This document shows positions 39,544 to 48,855 of a DNA stretch of 64,000 nt, in pieces; within the stretch, counting starts at the first letter, position 1, and each line of letters begins with the position of its first letter. Location of the stretch: NCBI RefSeq assembly GCF_001429245.1, contig NZ_LMJE01000008.1, forward strand, positions 186,001 through 250,000. The letters run 5' to 3'. The position numbers and the translations under genes were made by a program. Source of the DNA: Rhizobium sp. Root274 (GTDB taxonomy: Bacteria > Pseudomonadota > Alphaproteobacteria > Rhizobiales > Rhizobiaceae). The notes beneath the pieces are model-generated. The model was not told where the DNA came from and searched no databases. It saw only the letters and a program-made list of their open reading frames with translations.

Positions 39544-41220
39544 TCAGGCGTGATGAGCGAGAAACCAACGGATCTCGGGGCCTGCAAAGCGGATTTCAAT
39601 CTGGCGAGACGGCCGGATGCCGGAGACGTCGGCAAAGAACACGTCTTCCTCCAGCGTCAGCTCGCCCAGCGGAATAGAGAAGTTCCAACTCTCGCCGTCG
39701 GGTGCCGAAAGCCGCACTTTCTTGGAATCCAGTTGTTCGAGCGTGATCGAGGGATGAATGTGGAAGCGTGCTATCGCTTCGGCAGAGGGAAGGTCGACGA
39801 CAGGCTGGCCGTCAGGCTGCAACAGCCGATCCCTGCCTGCAATCTTGTTTCCTGCCTGGTTCATCCGAATTTCCCGCTCGTGCAGAATCCCGAAGCGCTT
39901 CAGGTAGCCGTCATGGCGCGCCGAAAGCCGGTCGCTTCCGTCGGGCCCCGACTGGCGGTCCACGTCAACGGTCGAGGGGCCGACGGTAAAGACCGGGCCG
40001 AGATAATCCGACTGCATGACACGCGCCGAGGACACGTCGCCCACCGAGACGGTGCTATGGGCGGCGGTGGTCCGGGCCAACTGCCGCAGTTTCTCACCTG
40101 CAAAGCGCGGCAGTCCACTGTTGATGATGAAGCGGTTGCGGCCCGAAGAGAGTTCGAAAGACAGGCAGCCGGCATGCGCGCTGGCGGACAGGCGCATCGA
40201 CTTCGGTTTGCCCGCATCGACCAGAAGCACTGTGTCTCCGCCCGAAAGTCGGTGGTACCCCCCGTGCGGAAGTGCCTTGAAAGGCTGACCCGCCGTTTCG
40301 TCATAGCGCAGGACGCTCATAAGATCGGTTGCAAGCGTCGAACTTGCTCCGTTGAACAGCGCCAGATCTCCACCGGAATGGCGGAAGAAGCGGACGGCAG
40401 GATAGATCCGATCGACGACGGAAATCAGCCTCTGCGGCAGATCGTGGCCGAGATTGATATAGGTCTGGCGGAGCGGCAGCAGGTCGAAAAGAAGATCGAC
40501 GCAGGCCTGGGGGTTTCGAGATATATGGGTGCCGTCCGGCAGGATCTGGCGCTCCAGTTCCCGGTCGAGTTGGCGGCCGGTACGGCGAACGATCGACGGC
40601 TTCGCTTCAGTCGAAATCGAAGCCATGGCAAGGGCAATCCGCGCCTTCAGGCGCGGCAAACCCTCGGGCAGGTGGTCGACTCGGCGCTGCAGGTAACGAA
40701 GCTGGCTGTTCAGCGAGCCGATAAAGCGGCGGTAGAAGCCGACTTCTGCTTCCTGCAACACGACGGGGGAGTGGGAGAGCCAGCTGATGATGCGGCGGGA
40801 GAGGACCTCGGGATCCCAGGCGACGCCCGTCGCGCGAACGCCATGGAGGCCAATCCATTGGTCGACAATCCACCGGGCATTGTCGCAAGCCTCGGGTGTC
40901 TTGTCTGCCCTGATGTGACGGAGCCAGCCGAACCCATGTAGCCGCAGCGCGAACTGGTGGGTTGGAAGCTCGAGAGAAAAGGGCGAGTCCCCACCGGCAT
41001 CCAGCACCCGGCCGGCCAGTGGGTAACGACCCTGCAGGATTTCCTCCGCGACAAAGGGGTCAACTGCGCGCAGGTCAGTCGGGGCGACGACCACCCGGGC
41101 GATCTTGAAGCTTCCGATCCCCAGGAGTGGTGGAACGGTAAGGGCGACTGCCTGCCGCGTCCGACGCCATGTCTCGTCGAGATACAGGCCAATCAATTTC
41201 CGACGGTCGCTTATCCGCAT
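39544..41220 (-). CDS. Heparinase II/III family protein
   Basis: 558-residue protein of the heparinase II/III-like fold, an alpha/alpha toroid (about 1-350) followed by a beta-sandwich domain with SGGDTVLLVDAG, LSFELSSGRNRFIINSG and the AHSTV motif near residue 395. The histidine in TAAHSTVSVGD corresponds to a residue common in polysaccharide lyases of the group. There is no obvious signal peptide; a hydrophobic stretch VALTVPPLLGIG is near residue 25. Members are conserved next to purH and rsmB in Rhizobiaceae, yet the substrate, perhaps an envelope or exopolysaccharide, is not known. Confidence 0.82.
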   Translation of the reverse strand: MRISDRRKLIGLYLDETWRRTRQAVALTVPPLLGIGSFKIARVVVAPTDLRAVDPFVAEEILQGRYPLAGRVLDAGGDSPFSLELPTHQFALRLHGFGWLRHIRADKTPEACDNARWIVDQWIGLHGVRATGVAWDPEVLSRRIISWLSHSPVVLQEAEVGFYRRFIGSLNSQLRYLQRRVDHLPEGLPRLKARIALAMASISTEAKPSIVRRTGRQLDRELERQILPDGTHISRNPQACVDLLFDLLPLRQTYINLGHDLPQRLISVVDRIYPAVRFFRHSGGDLALFNGASSTLATDLMSVLRYDETAGQPFKALPHGGYHRLSGGDTVLLVDAGKPKSMRLSASAHAGCLSFELSSGRNRFIINSGLPRFAGEKLRQLARTTAAHSTVSVGDVSSARVMQSDYLGPVFTVGPSTVDVDRQSGPDGSDRLSARHDGYLKRFGILHEREIRMNQAGNKIAGRDRLLQPDGQPVVDLPSAEAIARFHIHPSITLEQLDSKKVRLSAPDGESWNFSIPLGELTLEEDVFFADVSGIRPSRQIEIRFAGPEIRWFLAHHA

Positions 41221-41357
41221 TCCTGTTCCTGTTACCGCAATCTTCCTGATCGGGCTCTCCGCAGACCAGACCGGTCCGGACGCCAGGACTGATGAAGGCG
41301 CCGCGGCGCCTCGGGCGCCATTGATGTCATCTCGACGACAAAGTCATAAAGCACGAG

Positions 41358-41380
41358 CCGGGCGCTCTCGGAACGCCCGG
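41358..41380 (-). terminator. Hairpin after rsmB
   Basis: 7-bp stem CCGGGCG/CGCCCGG with a nine-base loop, 34 bases beyond the rsmB stop on the minus strand. No T-run follows immediately (CTCGTGCTTTA), so termination is only plausible. Confidence 0.35.
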
Positions 41381-41413
41381 ATGTATATTCCGCAAAGTTT
41401 ATTCAGAGATTCG

Positions 41414-42805
41414 TTAAGTTTTAGCAATCACGCAGGCGTAGAAGCCGTCAAGTCCGCCCTCGCGTGCCAACATGGCCGGGGTCGTCCGGAATTCGCCTCG
41501 TGATGTGATCGCCTCTTCGAGCCCGCGCCAGTTGGCGGGATCTACTGGCACAATCTGCAGTTCGGGATGGTCTGCCATCACCTTGTCGACCAAAATCTCA
41601 CCCTCGATCGGGTCGATCGAGCAGTTCGAAAAGACGATCCGGCCGCCAGACTTCAGCAATGTGATGGCATGGCGCAGAAGCCGTTCCTGCAGCGCCGCGA
41701 GCTTGGCAATATCCGCGCTGTCCTTTGTCCAGAGGACGTCGGGGTGGCGACGTGTGGTTCCGGTGGAGGAGCAGGGCGCGTCCAGGAGGATCGCATCGAA
41801 GCCCTGCTCGTCTTCGAGCTCAAGCAAGTTGACGCAACGGGTTTCAGCCTTGAACTGCAAGCGATCGAGATTGGCAGAAAGACGGCGAAGTCTCGATTGC
41901 GATTGCTCGATCGCCGTCACATCGGCGCCAGCAAGCACGAGCTGGGCTGTCTTGCCGCCCGGTGCTGCACAGAGATCGGCCACCCGTTTGCCATCCAGCT
42001 CACCAAAGAGTTGCGCCGGTATCGACGCGGCAGCGTCCTGCACCCACCATTCGCCCGTTTCGAAACCTTCCAGGGCGGTGATCGTGCCCTTGAAAGGATC
42101 CAATCTGACGGTTCCGGTCGGCAAAACCCGTCCACTGAGCTTCTGCGCCCACTGTTCAGGGTCCGCCTTGACCGTCAGATCGATCGTCACAGGCTCAAGC
42201 TGGGCAGCCGCGATCGCCAGCGCATGGTCTTCGCCATAGATCTCGGTCAGGCGGTCGAGGAACCAGTCGGGTATGCAGGGTACGTCGGACACATATTCGA
42301 GAAGCTCCTGCTTCTCGCGACCAATGCGACGAAGGATTGCGTTGACAAGCTTGGCGAAGCGACGGCTTCTCGGGTCCCGGTTGGCCTGCTCCACGGCAAG
42401 ATCGACTGCCGAGTGATCGGGAATATCGAGATAGATCATCTGGGTCGCGGCGACGATCAACAGATGATGCAGGGCCCGCGCACCTTCCGGGAGCGGGCTG
42501 TCGAGAAGTGCCTTGAGGATCAGTTCCAACCGCGGCAGGTGACGAAGGGCCGTCTGCAAGATTGCGCGCACGAGTGCCCGGTCGGCATCGTTGAGGGCGG
42601 TGAAGGCCGGGTTTCCATGCTCGGCATCGAGCATTCCGTCCAAAGACGTCTTGCGGTCAATTACAGCGCCCAGGATTCGGCTTGCAGCCATACGTGCGTC
42701 GAGGCCCGGCTTTGCCTCCAGTTCGGGACGCTGGCGTTCGCCGCCGTTTCGCGGTCCGTTGCGCTTCGGATTCGGCTTGCCTGCGTTTTTGTCGTTCAAG
42801 ACCAC
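41414..42805 (-). CDS. rsmB: 16S rRNA m5C methyltransferase RsmB/NOP family
   Basis: SAM-dependent cytosine-5 methyltransferase for rRNA, 463 aa. An N-terminal NusB-like domain covers about 35-170, and the methyltransferase core follows with [10 protein letters not shown] (motif I), DAPCSSTG (motif IV cysteine) and FSNCS (the second, catalytic cysteine region). The start is a GTG inside the end of htpX, preceded by AGAGGA, giving a 10-base overlap and likely coupled translation. The first 30 residues are basic and low in complexity. Family members may target tRNA, so the exact site is inferred. Confidence 0.9.
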   Translation of the reverse strand: MVLNDKNAGKPNPKRNGPRNGGERQRPELEAKPGLDARMAASRILGAVIDRKTSLDGMLDAEHGNPAFTALNDADRALVRAILQTALRHLPRLELILKALLDSPLPEGARALHHLLIVAATQMIYLDIPDHSAVDLAVEQANRDPRSRRFAKLVNAILRRIGREKQELLEYVSDVPCIPDWFLDRLTEIYGEDHALAIAAAQLEPVTIDLTVKADPEQWAQKLSGRVLPTGTVRLDPFKGTITALEGFETGEWWVQDAAASIPAQLFGELDGKRVADLCAAPGGKTAQLVLAGADVTAIEQSQSRLRRLSANLDRLQFKAETRCVNLLELEDEQGFDAILLDAPCSSTGTTRRHPDVLWTKDSADIAKLAALQERLLRHAITLLKSGGRIVFSNCSIDPIEGEILVDKVMADHPELQIVPVDPANWRGLEEAITSRGEFRTTPAMLAREGGLDGFYACVIAKT

Positions 42806-43755
42806 GGTCCTCTGGATGAATCACTCGGTCCGCGACCCCATCCGGTGGTGGGAACGGAACGCGCCTTGCGCGTTGCCTTAACAGCGGGCTCGGGGGGCGT
42901 CGATCCCCCCGGGCTGATATCCGTCATCGCGAGCAAAGCTTCGATGCGGTTGCGGGTGTCCGGATGAGTGGAGAAGAGGTTGTCCATCCGCTGGCCGTTC
43001 AATGGGTTGATGATGAACATGTGCGCTGTCGCCGGATTGCGTTCGGCCTCGACGTTTTCGATATGGGACGCGTCGCCGGCGATCTTCTGCAGCGCCGAGG
43101 CGAGCCAGCGGGGTTGGCCGCAAATTTCGGCGCCCCGCCGATCTGCAGCATATTCGCGTGTCCGGCTGATCGCCATCTGAACCACCATGGCTGCAAGCGG
43201 CGCGACGATCATGGCGAGGATGACGCCGATAAAGCCGAGCGGATTGCGGTTGTCCCGGCCGCCGGAAAACAGAAATGCGAAGTTGGACAACATGGAGATC
43301 GAACCGGCGAGGGTTGCCGTAATGGTCATGGTCAGGGTGTCGCGGTTCTCGATATGGGCCAACTCATGGGCCATGACGCCTGCGACTTCCTCGGGTGTCA
43401 GGCGCTGCAGGAGGCCGGTAGACGCAGCGACAGCGGCATTTTCAGGATTGCGGCCGGTGGCGAAGGCGTTGGGCTGAGGGCTGTCAAAGACATAGACCTT
43501 CGGCATGGGCAGTCCCGCCTTAGCCACAAGGTCACGGACCAGAAGACAGAACTCCGGTGCGGAGCGTTCATCGACTTCCTTGGCCCGATAGGCGCGCAGG
43601 ACCATGCTGTCGGAATTCCAATAGGAAAAGAAATTCATCGCGGCTGCGACGACGAAGGCGATCATCATGCCGCCTCGACCGCCGATCAGAAAACCGACGC
43701 CCATAAAGAGCGCTGTCATGAAAGCGAGCAGCATAGCGGTGCGCATGGTGTTCAT
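42796..43755 (-). CDS. htpX: Membrane zinc metalloprotease HtpX
   Basis: Membrane M48 protease of envelope protein quality control. 319 aa from the ATG at 43755, which has GGAGG upstream; the frame continues far upstream but through non-coding sequence. Hydrophobic helices lie at about 5-24 and 29-45. The zinc motif is H130-E131-L-A-H134 ([12 protein letters not shown]), with the third ligand region [14 protein letters not shown] near residue 205. Two more helices occupy 145-195. The C-terminal tail past residue 290 is Pro/Arg-rich and overlaps rsmB. Confidence 0.95.
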   Translation of the reverse strand: MNTMRTAMLLAFMTALFMGVGFLIGGRGGMMIAFVVAAAMNFFSYWNSDSMVLRAYRAKEVDERSAPEFCLLVRDLVAKAGLPMPKVYVFDSPQPNAFATGRNPENAAVAASTGLLQRLTPEEVAGVMAHELAHIENRDTLTMTITATLAGSISMLSNFAFLFSGGRDNRNPLGFIGVILAMIVAPLAAMVVQMAISRTREYAADRRGAEICGQPRWLASALQKIAGDASHIENVEAERNPATAHMFIINPLNGQRMDNLFSTHPDTRNRIEALLAMTDISPGGSTPPEPAVKATRKARSVPTTGWGRGPSDSSRGPWS

Positions 43756-43876
43756 GTCGGGGTCCTCCAGCGTGATGCGGCAACGCGAAACGTTGCTGTT
43801 TTCGTCTGTTGATTTAAAAAGCGGATGCCCCAATTTCAATGCAGGGGCGGCAATTGCGCATCCGAGGTGGCTTACC

Positions 43877-44080
43877 ATGCAAGACGAGCAAGACAGAACA
43901 CCGGTTGAGGAAAGGGCGCGCGAACTGAGCCCGGCCGCGCAGCGGGCCCTCGCCGAAGCGGAAGAGCGCCGCAAGAAGGAAGCCCCCTTACAGCCCGCTC
44001 CGGAGGTCGGCGGACGTGGCGGTGCGGATCCGGCACGGTTTGGCGACTGGGAAATCAAAGGTCGGGCGATCGACTTCTGA
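43877..44080 (+). CDS. DUF1674 protein, SdhAF4-like succinate dehydrogenase assembly factor
   Basis: 67-residue hydrophilic protein. The charged, helix-prone N-terminal half ([26 protein letters not shown]) is followed by the diagnostic C-terminal motif [23 protein letters not shown] in pieces: GGRGG, then PARFGDWE and IKGRAIDF. This motif defines the SdhAF4 family, which in mitochondria binds flavinated SdhA and promotes complex II assembly. Bacterial function is inferred from that homology. Start ATG at 43877, divergent from htpX. Confidence 0.85.
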   Translation: MQDEQDRTPVEERARELSPAAQRALAEAEERRKKEAPLQPAPEVGGRGGADPARFGDWEIKGRAIDF

Positions 44081-44120
44081 TAAGAAAAAATACCTATTGC
44101 GATCGACGCAGTTCGGGAAT

Positions 44121-44582
44121 ATGTTCCTTTTAATGGGTAAAATCTCAAACATTGCGATTTATTTCCTGATACTCGGTCCGGCAACGGCATCCGAGGCCGC
44201 TTCGCGCTTTGTAGACGGACCCGTTCAGGCGGAAGTCGTGCGTGTCATCGACGGAGATACGGTTCTCGTCGAAGCGATGCCCTGGCCGGATCACAGCATC
44301 AGCACCTATGTGCGTCTGCGCGGTATTGATGCGCCGGAGCTGAAGTCCAAATGCGCAGCATTCAGAGACGCCGCCCGGCAGGCTCAGGAGCAGTTGAGGG
44401 CGATGATGGCAGGCCAGCGTCGGGTCAGCCTGACGGATATCTCGGGGGATAAGTATTTCGGCCGGGTGGTGGCCGATCTCAGTCTCGAAGACGGACGGCG
44501 ACCGGCTGTCCTGCTCCTAGAAGAAGGGCTGGTGGAGCCATATCAGGGCAAGACCAAGCCAAAGCGCCCCTGTCCTAGTTGA
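44121..44582 (+). CDS. Thermonuclease-like (SNase fold) exported protein
   Basis: 153 aa with an N-terminal hydrophobic signal-like segment (about 5-23: [19 protein letters not shown]) and an SNase/OB-fold core. Family motifs are [26 protein letters not shown] and [11 protein letters not shown], which contain candidates for the catalytic Arg/Asp/Glu/Arg set. Shorter than staphylococcal nuclease, as are many proteobacterial homologues. It is 40 bases downstream of the DUF1674 gene on the same strand. Start is uncertain (ATG at 44121 or 44133). Nuclease activity is inferred only. Confidence 0.82.
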   Translation: MFLLMGKISNIAIYFLILGPATASEAASRFVDGPVQAEVVRVIDGDTVLVEAMPWPDHSISTYVRLRGIDAPELKSKCAAFRDAARQAQEQLRAMMAGQRRVSLTDISGDKYFGRVVADLSLEDGRRPAVLLLEEGLVEPYQGKTKPKRPCPS

Positions 44583-44627
44583 TCGACAGCGCGAAGCGCT
44601 TGTCTTGGCGTCGACTCTTTTTCGGCC

Positions 44628-45308
44628 TTAAGCCTTCAATGGCACCCCGCCTTCGCTCAGGAAGTGGCGCCCGAGGTGGCCGATCCCATCCTGGATGTCG
44701 GCGATGATGGCGGTCTTCAAACCGATGGCATCGCCGGATCGGATCGCGCCCATGGCTTCGGCGTGGCGGTCGATCCTATAACTTTCCTCCAGATTGGCCG
44801 TCGCCAAGCGCATGAAAGGACCAAGGCGCAGCCAGACGGATTCCATCAGGTCCAGCAGGACCGTGGCGGCCTTTGGCTCGTACATCGTGCGGTGAAAGGC
44901 GAAATTGAGCTCGGTGGAACGCAAGAGGTCGTCGGCCGCATAGGCTTCACCGATATCGGCGTCGATCTTCTGGAGGCGATCAAGGCGTTCTTCGTCGATG
45001 TGTGGCAAGGCGCGCTCGGCAGCCAGAGGCTCAAGTGCCAGACGTGCGGCAATGATCTCTTCAAATTTGGCCGGCGTCATGCGCGGTACCCGTACGCGCC
45101 GATTGTCCAGATGCTCAAGAGCGCCCTCGGCTACCAGCCGATGTAGGGCTTCGCGCACCGGCATGGTGCTCACGCCAAGGTCGGCCGCTACGCCCTGAAT
45201 GGTGATCGCGAGGCCTGGTGCGACGGCGCCGCACATGACCCGTGCGCGCAAGGTCCGATAGACCCTTTGCTTGACTGATTCCTCCGTCTTGCGTTCGCCC
45301 ACTGCCAT
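44628..45308 (-). CDS. GntR-family regulator, FCD (FadR) subgroup
   Basis: 226-residue transcription factor. An N-terminal winged HTH (about 8-72: VYRTLRARVMCGAVAPG, ADLGVSTMPVREALHRL) precedes a helical FCD ligand domain (about 80-215) with metal-site histidines in NFAFHRTMY and DRHAEAM. The ATG at 45308 gives MAVGERKTEE, a normal N-terminus. It is divergent from the amidotransferase-like gene, so it may control that gene, itself, or a distant catabolic pathway. Ligand unknown. Confidence 0.87.
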   Translation of the reverse strand: MAVGERKTEESVKQRVYRTLRARVMCGAVAPGLAITIQGVAADLGVSTMPVREALHRLVAEGALEHLDNRRVRVPRMTPAKFEEIIAARLALEPLAAERALPHIDEERLDRLQKIDADIGEAYAADDLLRSTELNFAFHRTMYEPKAATVLLDLMESVWLRLGPFMRLATANLEESYRIDRHAEAMGAIRSGDAIGLKTAIIADIQDGIGHLGRHFLSEGGVPLKA

Positions 45309-45492
45309 TCTTTGACCAAACCACTGTCCGATTGAGATCCCTATAAAGGGCTGGCCAAGCGGTGATACAAGCATATTTTACCTTGCTATCATTGCTTCCC
45401 TTGAAATTTGATCAAAGTGGCATTTGGTATAGTCATTGCCGTTGATTTGCGCGGCGCGAAGGATGTGCCTTGAGCGGCTCCAGGGACTGAAC

Positions 45493-46179
45493 ATGACAAA
45501 GAAGACGATCGGCATTCTCGTTACCGGCCATTCCCCGGCTGAACTTGAGGAGACCTACGGCAATTATGCCGACATGTTCACGCGCCTGCTCGGCGGATTC
45601 GACTTCCAGTTCAAACGCTACTTTGTCGTCGACGGGGAATTTCCTTCCTCCCCAGAGGATGCCGACGGATGGTTGCTGACGGGTTCGAAGTTCGGCGTCT
45701 ACGAAGAGCATGACTGGATCCGCCGGCTCGAACAGTTCATTCGCGATGTGCATGCCGCGAAGGTGCCGATGGTCGGGATTTGTTTTGGACACCAGGTGAT
45801 GGCCAAGGCTCTCGGTGGCCATGTCGAGAAATTCAAGGGTGGGTGGTCTGCGGGGCCCGTCACCTATAGACGGTCAGACACCGGTGAAGAGCAGGTTCTG
45901 CTTGCCTGGCATCAGGATCAGGTCCTGACGGTGCCTGATGGCGCCGAGGTTGTCGGCAAGACCGAGGCCTGCGAGAATGCCGTGATCCGCTACGGCGATT
46001 GGGGTCTCTCCTATCAGCCGCATCCGGAATTCACGCCACGCTTTTTTGAAGGGCTGGCAGAGGCGCGCAAGGCTGCTATTCCTGAGAGCCTGTTCGAGCG
46101 TGTGAAAAAGGTCGACGCACCCATCGCAACGGACCGTATCGCGCGTGAGATCGGCGAGTTTTTCGAGCGCCCGCGCTGA
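45493..46179 (+). CDS. Class I glutamine amidotransferase-like protein
   Basis: 228-residue stand-alone GATase1 domain. The nucleophile elbow GICFGHQVMAKALGG has the catalytic cysteine (about C99), and the His-x-Glu pair lies in YQPHPEF (about 177-181), so the triad is complete. This group includes GMP-synthase-like amidotransferases and gamma-glutamyl hydrolases of unknown substrate. It has no synthetase partner in the neighbourhood. It converges on the LysR gene with one base between stops and is divergent from the GntR regulator. Confidence 0.82.
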   Translation: MTKKTIGILVTGHSPAELEETYGNYADMFTRLLGGFDFQFKRYFVVDGEFPSSPEDADGWLLTGSKFGVYEEHDWIRRLEQFIRDVHAAKVPMVGICFGHQVMAKALGGHVEKFKGGWSAGPVTYRRSDTGEEQVLLAWHQDQVLTVPDGAEVVGKTEACENAVIRYGDWGLSYQPHPEFTPRFFEGLAEARKAAIPESLFERVKKVDAPIATDRIAREIGEFFERPR

Positions 46180-46180
46180 G

Positions 46181-47092
46181 CTAGCCGTCTACTCGTTCTC
46201 CCCATCGTTCCTTCACATAGGCTTCGAAGAAATCTGAAAAGGTGGCGACCCTGAGCGGAAGGTGCTCATAGGGCGGGTAATACAGTGTCAGCCAGATCTC
46301 CGGTGTGCTCCAGCCCGGAAGAACCTCGACCAGCCGGCCTGACCTCAAATGGTCTTCGACGATGAAGCGAGGCAGAAGCGCGACGCCTTCCCCGGCAAGG
46401 GCGAGCTCGCCAAGGAAGTCACCATTGTTGATTGAAAACCGACCACGAGCTTCAATGCTGCGGGTATGGCCGTTGCGCGTGAGTTCCCATATTTCCGTCT
46501 TTGAATGGTCGTGGTAGCTCAGGCACTCCAGGTTCACCAGGTCTTCGGGTTGTTGCGGAGCGCCATGCTGGCTGAGAAAGCCGGGGGAGGCGACGAGCAG
46601 GCGGGGCACGGGCCTGATCTTGCGCCAGATCGTCGATTTGTCGGTGGGCGGACCGGAGATGCGGATCGCCAGATCGTAATCCTCCTGCACGATATCAACG
46701 AAGCGGTCGGATAGATCGATCGCGACGCTTGTCTTCGGATGGATGAGTGAAAACTGGCTGAGCACACTCGGCAGGACCTTCATGCCAAGCGACATGGGTG
46801 CCGATACTCGCAGCGATCCAGCCGTGACTTTCTGCAAGTCCCTCGTCTCTTCGGTGGCCCGGGCCAGTCCCTCGACAAGCGGGGCAACGCGGGCTGCATA
46901 GGCGGCACCGGCAGAGGTCAGCGACACCTTTCGGGTGGTTCGTAGCAGGAGTTGCACACCAAGCCTCTCTTCGAGTGCAGAAACCGTGCGTGTGACAGAC
47001 GCCGGCGTGCTGGCAAGCAGACGAGCGGCCCCAATGAAGCTGCTCTGGTTGGCGACGGCGAGGAAGGTACGGATCGATTCCAGTTCGCCCAT
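46181..47092 (-). CDS. LysR-family regulator, divergent from quinone-detoxification pair
   Basis: 303-residue LysR regulator. The winged HTH is at about 4-63 (LESIRTFLAVANQSSFIGAARLLASTPASVTRTVSALEERLG in the usual arrangement) and an effector-binding domain follows. Effector unknown, but its gene is divergent from the MhqO-like/MhqD-like pair with a perfect palindrome in the 119-base gap. Bacillus controls the analogous mhq genes with a MarR protein, so a LysR here would be a functional replacement. Confidence 0.9.
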   Translation of the reverse strand: MGELESIRTFLAVANQSSFIGAARLLASTPASVTRTVSALEERLGVQLLLRTTRKVSLTSAGAAYAARVAPLVEGLARATEETRDLQKVTAGSLRVSAPMSLGMKVLPSVLSQFSLIHPKTSVAIDLSDRFVDIVQEDYDLAIRISGPPTDKSTIWRKIRPVPRLLVASPGFLSQHGAPQQPEDLVNLECLSYHDHSKTEIWELTRNGHTRSIEARGRFSINNGDFLGELALAGEGVALLPRFIVEDHLRSGRLVEVLPGWSTPEIWLTLYYPPYEHLPLRVATFSDFFEAYVKERWGERVDG

Positions 47093-47111
47093 AATTATTG
47101 CTCCAGGTGGA

Positions 47112-47130
47112 ATAATATCTGCGATATTAT
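47112..47130. promoter_or_regulatory. Perfect palindrome, probable LysR operator
   Basis: ATAATATC-TGC-GATATTAT, an 8+3+8 perfect inverted repeat 20 bases from the LysR start and 82 bases ahead of the MhqO-like gene. It contains the T-N11-A type spacing common to LysR sites. Its closeness to the regulator start fits autorepression plus activation of the divergent genes. Confidence 0.6.
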
Positions 47131-47211
47131 CGCTATTCTAAACCAATAATCCAGAACGCATATTGGCTCCATCAACATTGCCGGCAGTCGTGCCGGGAAA
47201 GGATCAGAGCC

Positions 47212-48144
47212 ATGCTTACCCAGATCAAAGGCCTGCACCACGTCACCTCGATGGCTGCCGATGCGCAGGAGAACAATCACTTCTTCACCAAGACGCTCGG
47301 CTTGCGCCGGGTGAAGAAGACAGTCAATTTCGACGCGCCTGACGTCTATCATCTCTATTACGGTGACGAAGTCGGCAATGCCGGTTCGGTCATGACCTAT
47401 TTCCCCTTCCAGAACATGGGCAAGGGCGCCCGTGGTGCCGGCGAGGTCGCGGATACAGTCTTCTCTGTGCCAAAGGGTACCCTTGGCTTCTGGCAGGAAC
47501 GGCTTGCTCAGGAAGGGGTCAAGGAACTTGCTCCCTATTCGCTGTTCGGCGAAAGCCGGCTTCGCTTCGCCGGCCCGGATGGGGATGGTTTCTCGCTGGC
47601 TGAAGTCGATGGCGACAATCGCGTGCCGTTCGCCGATGGACCTGTCGGTGTTTCGGAAGGCATTCACGGGTTTCGTGGCGTGACCATGCGTCTGCGGGAT
47701 GAAGGCGCCACTGGCGAACTTCTGAAGTTCATGGGCTATCAGGCCGTGGAGAAGCAGGATGAATTCGTCCGCTACGCCGTGCCGGGCGGCAATGGTGCCG
47801 ACTATATCGATCTCGAAGTGCTGCCGGGTGCCAGCCGTGCCGCGCAAGGGGCCGGGTCTGTGCACCACGTCGCCTTTGCCGTGGAAGATCGGGCTGCGCA
47901 ATTGGAAGTGCGCAAGGCGCTTCTTGACACCGGTTACCAGGTGACCCCGGTCATCGACCGCGATTACTTCTGGGCGATCTATTTCCGCACGCCCGGTGGT
48001 GTGCTGTTCGAAATCGCCACGAACGAGCCCGGTTTCAATCGCGACGAGGACACCGCGCATCTCGGTGAGGCACTGAAACTGCCGACCCGCTACCAGCAGT
48101 ATCGCTCGCAGATCGAGGCCCACCTGCCCCCGATCCAGGATTGA
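47212..48144 (+). CDS. Ring-cleaving dioxygenase of the VOC/glyoxalase superfamily, MhqO-like
   Basis: 310 aa, two tandem vicinal-oxygen-chelate modules. The N-terminal metal histidine is in IKGLHHVTSM (H9/H10). The second module begins near residue 150, with SVHHVAFAVED near 220 and VLFEIATNEPGF near 268 supplying further ligands. MhqO-type proteins are linked to resistance to quinones and other electrophiles. The hydrolase gene 67 bases downstream supports an mhq-like pair. Confidence 0.87.
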   Translation: MLTQIKGLHHVTSMAADAQENNHFFTKTLGLRRVKKTVNFDAPDVYHLYYGDEVGNAGSVMTYFPFQNMGKGARGAGEVADTVFSVPKGTLGFWQERLAQEGVKELAPYSLFGESRLRFAGPDGDGFSLAEVDGDNRVPFADGPVGVSEGIHGFRGVTMRLRDEGATGELLKFMGYQAVEKQDEFVRYAVPGGNGADYIDLEVLPGASRAAQGAGSVHHVAFAVEDRAAQLEVRKALLDTGYQVTPVIDRDYFWAIYFRTPGGVLFEIATNEPGFNRDEDTAHLGEALKLPTRYQQYRSQIEAHLPPIQD

Positions 48145-48211
48145 ACCGAGAGACCAAGCGCGAGGCGGGCGCCGGCATAGCGCTGGCGTTGCCCTTGCGA
48201 CGGAGGATATC

Positions 48212-48817
48212 ATGACGACTGCAAGCTACGTCCATCACTACGAGGCCCCGAAAGGTTCGGCCCCGCTGGTTTTCACCTTCCATGGAACCGGTGGTGACGA
48301 ACATCAGTTTCCGGGCTTCATCCAGCGCATCCTGCCGGATGCTGGCATCGTTTCACCCCGCGGTGACGTCTCCGAATACGGGGCCAACCGCTTCTTCCGC
48401 CGGACCGGCGAGGGCGTCTACGACATGGCCGATCTTGCGCTTCGGACCGCGCAAATGGCCGCCTTCATTCGGGCGCACAAGGCGCAGCATCCCGATCGGC
48501 CGGTTTATGGGCTTGGCTATTCCAATGGCGCCAATATTCTCGCATCGGTGCTGTTCGAAGCGCCTGATCTCTTCGACCGTGTCGCGCTCATGCATCCGCT
48601 GATCCCATTCCAGCCCGCGCCGCAGCCGGACTTGAAAGGCGCAAACGTGCTGATCACGGCGGGCCAACGAGACCAAATCTGCCCGTTGCCGCTCACAGAG
48701 GCGCTGGTTGGCTATTTCAACGGGCAGGGAGCGGCGGTTGAGACCTTCCTGCATGCCGGTGGACACGAAATCTCGCAGGGCGAGATCGACGCGATCACCC
48801 GTTTCCTGCAGGCCTGA
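48212..48817 (+). CDS. Alpha/beta hydrolase, MhqD-like carboxylesterase
   Basis: 201-residue cytosolic esterase-type hydrolase. The oxyanion region is TFHGTGGDEHQF (about 22-33), the nucleophile elbow is GYSNGA (S104), the acid is in GQRDQICP (about D156) and the base is in AGGHEIS (about H187). This pattern matches the carboxylesterase/phospholipase subgroup that includes B. subtilis MhqD. Likely co-transcribed with the upstream VOC dioxygenase. Confidence 0.88.
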   Translation: MTTASYVHHYEAPKGSAPLVFTFHGTGGDEHQFPGFIQRILPDAGIVSPRGDVSEYGANRFFRRTGEGVYDMADLALRTAQMAAFIRAHKAQHPDRPVYGLGYSNGANILASVLFEAPDLFDRVALMHPLIPFQPAPQPDLKGANVLITAGQRDQICPLPLTEALVGYFNGQGAAVETFLHAGGHEISQGEIDAITRFLQA

Positions 48818-48855
48818 CGTTTAAAGATCGGCGGACGGGACCGGCAGTTTGCCGA

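Noticed and set aside
44583..44627. Possible terminator between the nuclease-like and GntR genes (GCGC-GAA-GCGC near 44590 and a later T-run)
   Set aside because: The stem is short and bulged, and the T-run is well separated from it, so it is not convincing as an intrinsic terminator.
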